Source of the DNA: CAYOHP01 sp964403795 [NCBI: uncultured bacterium]
GTDB taxonomy: Bacteria; Muiribacteriota; UBA6191; CAZXTJ01
Length of the DNA stretch: 36,275 nt
Assembly: GCA_964403795.1 (NCBI GenBank)
Contig: CAYOHP010000059.1
Span: 1 to 36,275, forward strand
Direction of reading: 5' to 3'
The position numbers and the translations under genes were made by a program. The notes beneath the pieces are model-generated. The model did not search any database, had not been told where the DNA came from, and saw only the letters and a list, made by a program, of their open reading frames with translations. Shown in pieces: positions 32,911 through 36,275 of the stretch. How positions within the stretch are numbered: position 1 is the first letter of the stretch; every line of letters starts with the position of its first letter.

Positions 32911-34817
32911 GGCTCCTCCAAGTCACCCTCGGCCCCGGTCTCGCCGGACTCCTGCCGCGCCTGCTCCGGGACCGGCCCGGAAACCAGGTCGCCGAACCAC
33001 CCGAAGCGGTCCTCGGGTGCCACCAGGTCCTCGATCTCGCCGAGGGGACGCAGCTCCGGGTCCCAGGCGAGTACCCGCCCGGCCGTAGCATCGAGCAGCA
33101 GCAGGCTGCCGTCCTCGGCGATCGCCAGGCGCCCCCCCGGGATCGGGCGGGGCCCTTCGGGATCCCGCACCGAGCCGCGCCGTCGCCCGGTGGCGTCGAA
33201 GCGCTCGATCCTCCCGGCGGCTCCATCCAGGACGAAGAGCAGGCCATTACCGCCGAGGGCCAACGCCACCGGATCCTCGAGGACGTCCTCGCCGAGCCGG
33301 GCGACGAGGGATCCTTCGGCCGTGAATCCGAGCACCCGGCCGGATCTGCGGTCGGCAACCCAGACCGCCGGTCCCTCCCCGTCCTCGTCGTCGGCGACCG
33401 TCAGCGCCACCGGCTCGAACCCGGCCCCGCCGGGCATCCCGGTGGAATCGATCACCCCGAGCCTCCGGCCGTCGGGGCCGAAACGCACCACCGAGCCCCG
33501 CTCCCGGTCCGCCACCAGGATCCGTCCCCGGGAATCCACGGCCAGCGCCCCGGCTCGCCGGACCCCGGTGTCGAAGCGGGCACCCGGGACGAGATCCCGG
33601 TCGAGCCGGACCAGGCTGCCGCCCTCCGCGTCCAACACCCAGGCCTCGCCCCCGGGGCCGACCGCCAGACGGCTCGGTAGCCGGCAGGCGCCCGAGAGGT
33701 CGACGGAACGTTCCCGGCCGCCACCCCGGATCCGGAGGTCCTTGCGGTAGGCGCTCAGGTACCAGAGCCCGCCTCCGCCCGACCAGGCGCCGACCGCCGC
33801 GGCGGGAGCCGGGACCGGCAGCCGGGTGGGAGCGGCCGCGACCCGTGCCTCGACCACGCCTCCCCCTTCCCCACCCTGCGTCCGGGCCTCGTCCTCGGCT
33901 CCGGAGCCCAGGCGTTCCCAGGGCTTCTTCCCGGCCAGGCCGACGGCCAGCGGGGAGCGGGCGAAGGCATAGAGCTCCCAGACCCGCTCCACCATCCCGG
34001 GCAGGCCCTCGACGCATCGCCGGTAGGGATCGAAGCCCTGGTCTTCCCCCGGGGAGAAGCCGCGCAGCCTCTCCATCAGCCGGCCCCCGTCCCCGCTAGC
34101 GAGTGCCGCCTCCTTGAGCACGGCCCGCACCCCGACCGCCAGGTCGACCCCGGTGACCGCCAGGGCGAAACGGTCGGAGGAGAACCCGAAGAACCGGAGC
34201 CAGGCCGAGAGCGCCTCGTGACCCTCGGCCTCGGGCCCTCCCCCTTCCCAGGGCTCGGCCACCAGGTCCGGGTAGCGCTCCACCCCCATGAGCTCGGCGA
34301 AGACCCGGCCGGCGAGCAGGAACCCGAGCTCGCCGGGCGCCAGGGCGGCCTCCAGCCGCATCCCGATCCGGAGGCGTCCCGGTCCCAACCGGCGGATCCC
34401 CGGCCCGTCGTCGGCCCAGACCTCGAGGCCGACCCGGCGACGCCGCTCGCAGATCGCCCTCAGGCGGGCCGGGACCTCCACCGGTCTCCGGGCCAGCGGC
34501 TCTGGCGCCTCGCCAGCGCCCGCCCGACGAGCCCGGGCCAGGGCGAACAGGCCCGGCGACTCGCCCAGGGCCAGGAAGGCACGCCGCTCGAGCGGATGGC
34601 GGAAGGCCGCCAGGGATTCGATCGCCAGGTCGCCGGGCACCGCCTCGGCCTCGGCCTCCGGCTCGCCTTGGAGGTCCCCGCAGCGGGCACAGACCCGGAG
34701 CCCGGGCACCCGGGCCGCGCCGCACCCGGCGCAGGGGGCGAGCAAGGTCTCCCCGCACTCGGGGCAGGTCGGCTCGAGGCCGTTGGCGAGCCCCAGACAG
34801 GCGCGGCATCGGATCAT
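32886..34817 (-). CDS. Double zinc-ribbon protein with degenerate M48-like domain and NHL-type propeller
   Basis: The protein has 643 residues. Two C4 zinc ribbons occupy residues 4-46 (Cys 4/7/18/21 and 29/32/43/46). Residues about 145-240 resemble the M48 metallopeptidase core: APGELGFLLAGRVFAELMG sits where the ELAFVLGHELAHI helix would be, and SSDRFALAVTG where SADRAGL is found. The HExxH zinc site is lost (AGRVFAE), so it should be inactive. After a Gly/Ala linker, residues about 390-625 hold NHL-like repeats (LAVGPGGEAWVLDAEGGSLVRLDRD, LAVDSRGRILVADRERGSVVRFGPDG, IAEDGSLLLLDATAGRVLAWD). No membrane segment is seen, suggesting a cytoplasmic scaffold. It lies upstream of deoA and overlaps it. 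The function is unknown. Confidence 0.8.
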   Translation of the reverse strand: MIRCRACLGLANGLEPTCPECGETLLAPCAGCGAARVPGLRVCARCGDLQGEPEAEAEAVPGDLAIESLAAFRHPLERRAFLALGESPGLFALARARRAGAGEAPEPLARRPVEVPARLRAICERRRRVGLEVWADDGPGIRRLGPGRLRIGMRLEAALAPGELGFLLAGRVFAELMGVERYPDLVAEPWEGGGPEAEGHEALSAWLRFFGFSSDRFALAVTGVDLAVGVRAVLKEAALASGDGGRLMERLRGFSPGEDQGFDPYRRCVEGLPGMVERVWELYAFARSPLAVGLAGKKPWERLGSGAEDEARTQGGEGGGVVEARVAAAPTRLPVPAPAAAVGAWSGGGGLWYLSAYRKDLRIRGGGRERSVDLSGACRLPSRLAVGPGGEAWVLDAEGGSLVRLDRDLVPGARFDTGVRRAGALAVDSRGRILVADRERGSVVRFGPDGRRLGVIDSTGMPGGAGFEPVALTVADDEDGEGPAVWVADRRSGRVLGFTAEGSLVARLGEDVLEDPVALALGGNGLLFVLDGAAGRIERFDATGRRRGSVRDPEGPRPIPGGRLAIAEDGSLLLLDATAGRVLAWDPELRPLGEIEDLVAPEDRFGWFGDLVSGPVPEQARQESGETGAEGDLEEPCVRSISS

Positions 34818-34863
34818 TCGCTAGGCTCCCGGAGTCGCTGCACCGTACCCCCGGGGCAGGCTC

Positions 34864-36102
34864 CTACGCCACCCGCACCGGCAGGCTCTTCCAGCCCGAG
34901 AACGAGAGCGAGTAGTGGTCCCGCTCGAGCACCCCGTCGGGGTCCACCTCGAGCCGCGGGAACCCACCCACCATCCGCTCGAACAGGAGGTTCATCTCCA
35001 TGCGTCCGAGCTTGGCCCCGATGCAGTAGTGGGCCCCATGCCCGTAGGCGAAGTGCTTGACCGGCTCCCGCCCGAGGTCGAGCTCCAGGGGACGCTCGAT
35101 CTCGAAGTCCCGGTTCAGGGTATGGGCCGAGAGGAAGAGGGTCGCCCCCGCCGGCACCGGGTAGTCCTCGATCCGCGTCTCCCGGGAGGTGACCCGGAAC
35201 AGGAAGGTGACCGCGGGATCGAAGCGGGTCGCCTCCTCGACCGCCGCCGGCACGCACCGGGGATCGGCCGCCAGCCGGTCCCAGGTGTCCGGATCCCGGA
35301 GAAACTGGAAGAGGTTGTTCCCGGTCTGGTCGCTGGTCGTGGCCATGCCCGCCACCAGCATCATGGTGGCCTGCGAGAGCACCTCGTCGTCGCCCAGCCC
35401 GAAGCGCTCCGCACCCTCGACCAGGAGCGACATGTAGTCGTCGCCCGGCTCCGCCCGCCGGCGCGCCATCAGGTCGGTGAAGTAGGCGACCAGGGAGCGG
35501 GCCGCCTGGTTCACCTTGATCCCGTCGGCGTTCTCGTACCCGGTGCCGCCCCCGAAGAAGGCCGTCATGGCGTTCGACCAGGCGAAGAACTCCGCCCGGT
35601 CCGCCTCCGGGATCGAGAACAGGTCGGCGAGCACGGTGCAGGGAAGGTCCTTGGCCACGTCCCTGGCGAAATCGAACCGCCCCTTGGCGTAGGCCGCTCC
35701 CAGGAGCCGCTCCACCGAGGCCTCGACCTTGCCCCGGAAGCGGTCGATCACATGGTCCTCGAACCCGACCTGGGCGGCCCGGCGACGCCGGGCGTGGTCC
35801 TCCCCGTCGGACATCACCATCATCTTGGCGACCACACCGAAGAAGTCCTGGACCAGCGAGAGGTCGAGGTTGGGCATGCGGGTGAGGAAGAACGGCCGCC
35901 GGTCGGCCGAGACCGCCTCGTCCTTCAACACCTCGATGGCATGTCGGCGACGGTTCACGACGTGGAACTTGCCCGTCGGCCACCAGTAGAGGTCGCCGAA
36001 CCCCGCCACGTAGGCGGCGAAGTCCTGGGGGAAGGTCCGCGGGTCGCTCCTGCGCTTGAAGGCGTGGAACCCCATCGAGTCCGGGGTGATCGGCGTCGGC
36101 AC
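34864..36102 (-). CDS. Cytochrome P450
   Basis: The protein has 412 residues, normal for a soluble bacterial P450 monooxygenase. The I-helix oxygen-binding motif is AGMATT (251-256). The ExxR motif is EEATR (289-293). The heme loop FAYGHGAHYCIGAKLGR gives the thiolate ligand Cys360, with the His residue three before. The C-helix contains EDHARRRR. The substrate is not predictable. A GTG start is used (36100-36102) because GGGAGAAGGA precedes it closely; an internal Met at residue 10 is possible. A ferredoxin or reductase partner is not in the window. It lies 47 nt downstream of the zinc-ribbon gene's start, on the same strand. Confidence 0.95.
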   Translation of the reverse strand: MPTPITPDSMGFHAFKRRSDPRTFPQDFAAYVAGFGDLYWWPTGKFHVVNRRRHAIEVLKDEAVSADRRPFFLTRMPNLDLSLVQDFFGVVAKMMVMSDGEDHARRRRAAQVGFEDHVIDRFRGKVEASVERLLGAAYAKGRFDFARDVAKDLPCTVLADLFSIPEADRAEFFAWSNAMTAFFGGGTGYENADGIKVNQAARSLVAYFTDLMARRRAEPGDDYMSLLVEGAERFGLGDDEVLSQATMMLVAGMATTSDQTGNNLFQFLRDPDTWDRLAADPRCVPAAVEEATRFDPAVTFLFRVTSRETRIEDYPVPAGATLFLSAHTLNRDFEIERPLELDLGREPVKHFAYGHGAHYCIGAKLGRMEMNLLFERMVGGFPRLEVDPDGVLERDHYSLSFSGWKSLPVRVA

Positions 36103-36121
36103 GTTCCTTCTCCCTCGTGAG

Positions 36122-36204
36122 TCTGCGGCTCGGCCACAAGGGCCTCGCCAGCCACGGGTTACTCCTCCGCTGCTCCCCCTGGCGGAGCCAGGGGCGCTCC
36201 GGCT
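36122..36204 (+). repeat. Double-hairpin intergenic repeat, copy 4 (diverged)
   Basis: This unit is 83 nt, the same length as copy 1, with about 60 of 83 positions the same when aligned by eye without gaps. The last 30 nt differ at only three sites. Its stem is CCCCTGGC-GGA-GCCAGGGG (36176-36194): relative to copy 1, one C-G pair has become T-A, so pairing is kept. It lies upstream of the P450 gene. Confidence 0.75.
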
Positions 36205-36213
36205 ACGCCCATG

Positions 36214-36275
36214 TCACATGATCTGGATGCGCCGGAACGACCGGCCGGTGTTCCCGCCCAGCGCCCGCCGTCCAT
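36214..36275 (-). CDS. C-terminal fragment of an unidentified gene, cut by the window edge
   Basis: An open frame from the right edge ends at TGA 36214-36216 and gives GRRALGGNTGRSFRRIQIM as its last residues. It lies upstream of the P450 gene on the same strand. The fragment is too short to name a family, and the reading frame itself is only supported by ordinary-looking composition and the following repeat. Confidence 0.35.
   Translation of the reverse strand, partial: GRRALGGNTGRSFRRIQIM

Overview
The window is about 36 kb of very GC-rich DNA, near 70% GC by eye. It is gene-dense and typical of a bacterial chromosome core, with no phage, integrase, insertion sequence, CRISPR array or tRNA that I can recognise. 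The organism looks like a Gram-negative-type (diderm) bacterium. It has several signal-peptide proteins, a TolB-like beta-propeller protein ending in an SLH-like segment, a candidate outer-membrane barrel, prepilin-like proteins and a class A RNase P RNA. I cannot fix the phylum from sequence alone. Planctomycetota, Myxococcota/Desulfobacterota-like lineages and other high-GC environmental phyla all fit.

Layout. (1) Positions 1-4.9 kb, minus strand: rpsB-tsf-pyrH-frr-uppS-cdsA, the classical translation/nucleotide/cell-envelope operon, with a candidate promoter and a structured leader before rpsB. (2) 5-9.1 kb, minus: a zinc-ribbon coiled-coil protein, a TPM-domain membrane protein and the Lon protease, tightly coupled. 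(3) 9.26-11.2 kb, plus: selB, the selenocysteine elongation factor. (4) 11.2-19.9 kb, minus: a tetrapyrrole cluster (CcsA/HemX-like protein, precorrin-2 dehydrogenase, hemA, hemC, DUF192, cobA-hemD fusion, rlmH, hemB). It ends in a radical-SAM-like protein that has lost all three cluster cysteines. (5) 20-21.1 kb, plus: an unrecognised secreted protein, followed by two tandem hairpin repeats. (6) 21.3-24.8 kb, minus: a hypothetical secreted protein and the TolB-like/Big_5/SLH-like protein. (7) 24.9-25.9 kb, plus: a cyclic-nucleotide-binding protein and folK. (8) 26.2-29.7 kb, minus: three prepilin-like proteins and a FecR-like membrane protein. (9) 29.8-34.8 kb, minus: a zinc-ribbon/NHL protein, deoA, rnpB and a PIN-PhoH protein. 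(10) 34.9-36.1 kb: a cytochrome P450, then another hairpin repeat and the tail of a truncated gene.

How they work together. The tetrapyrrole cluster covers glutamyl-tRNA to uroporphyrinogen III (except hemL) and then the first two siroheme steps. Its downstream member resembles the radical SAM/SPASM proteins of the alternative heme pathway but cannot bind the usual [4Fe-4S] cluster. The prepilin block looks like a minor-pilin set of a type IV pilus or type II secretion machine, with the core machinery elsewhere. A dispersed ~83-nt double-hairpin repeat occurs at least four times, always between genes. No complete novel defence or mobile system was found. The cluster-less radical SAM protein, the repeat family and the zinc-ribbon/M48-like/NHL fusion are the most unusual items.
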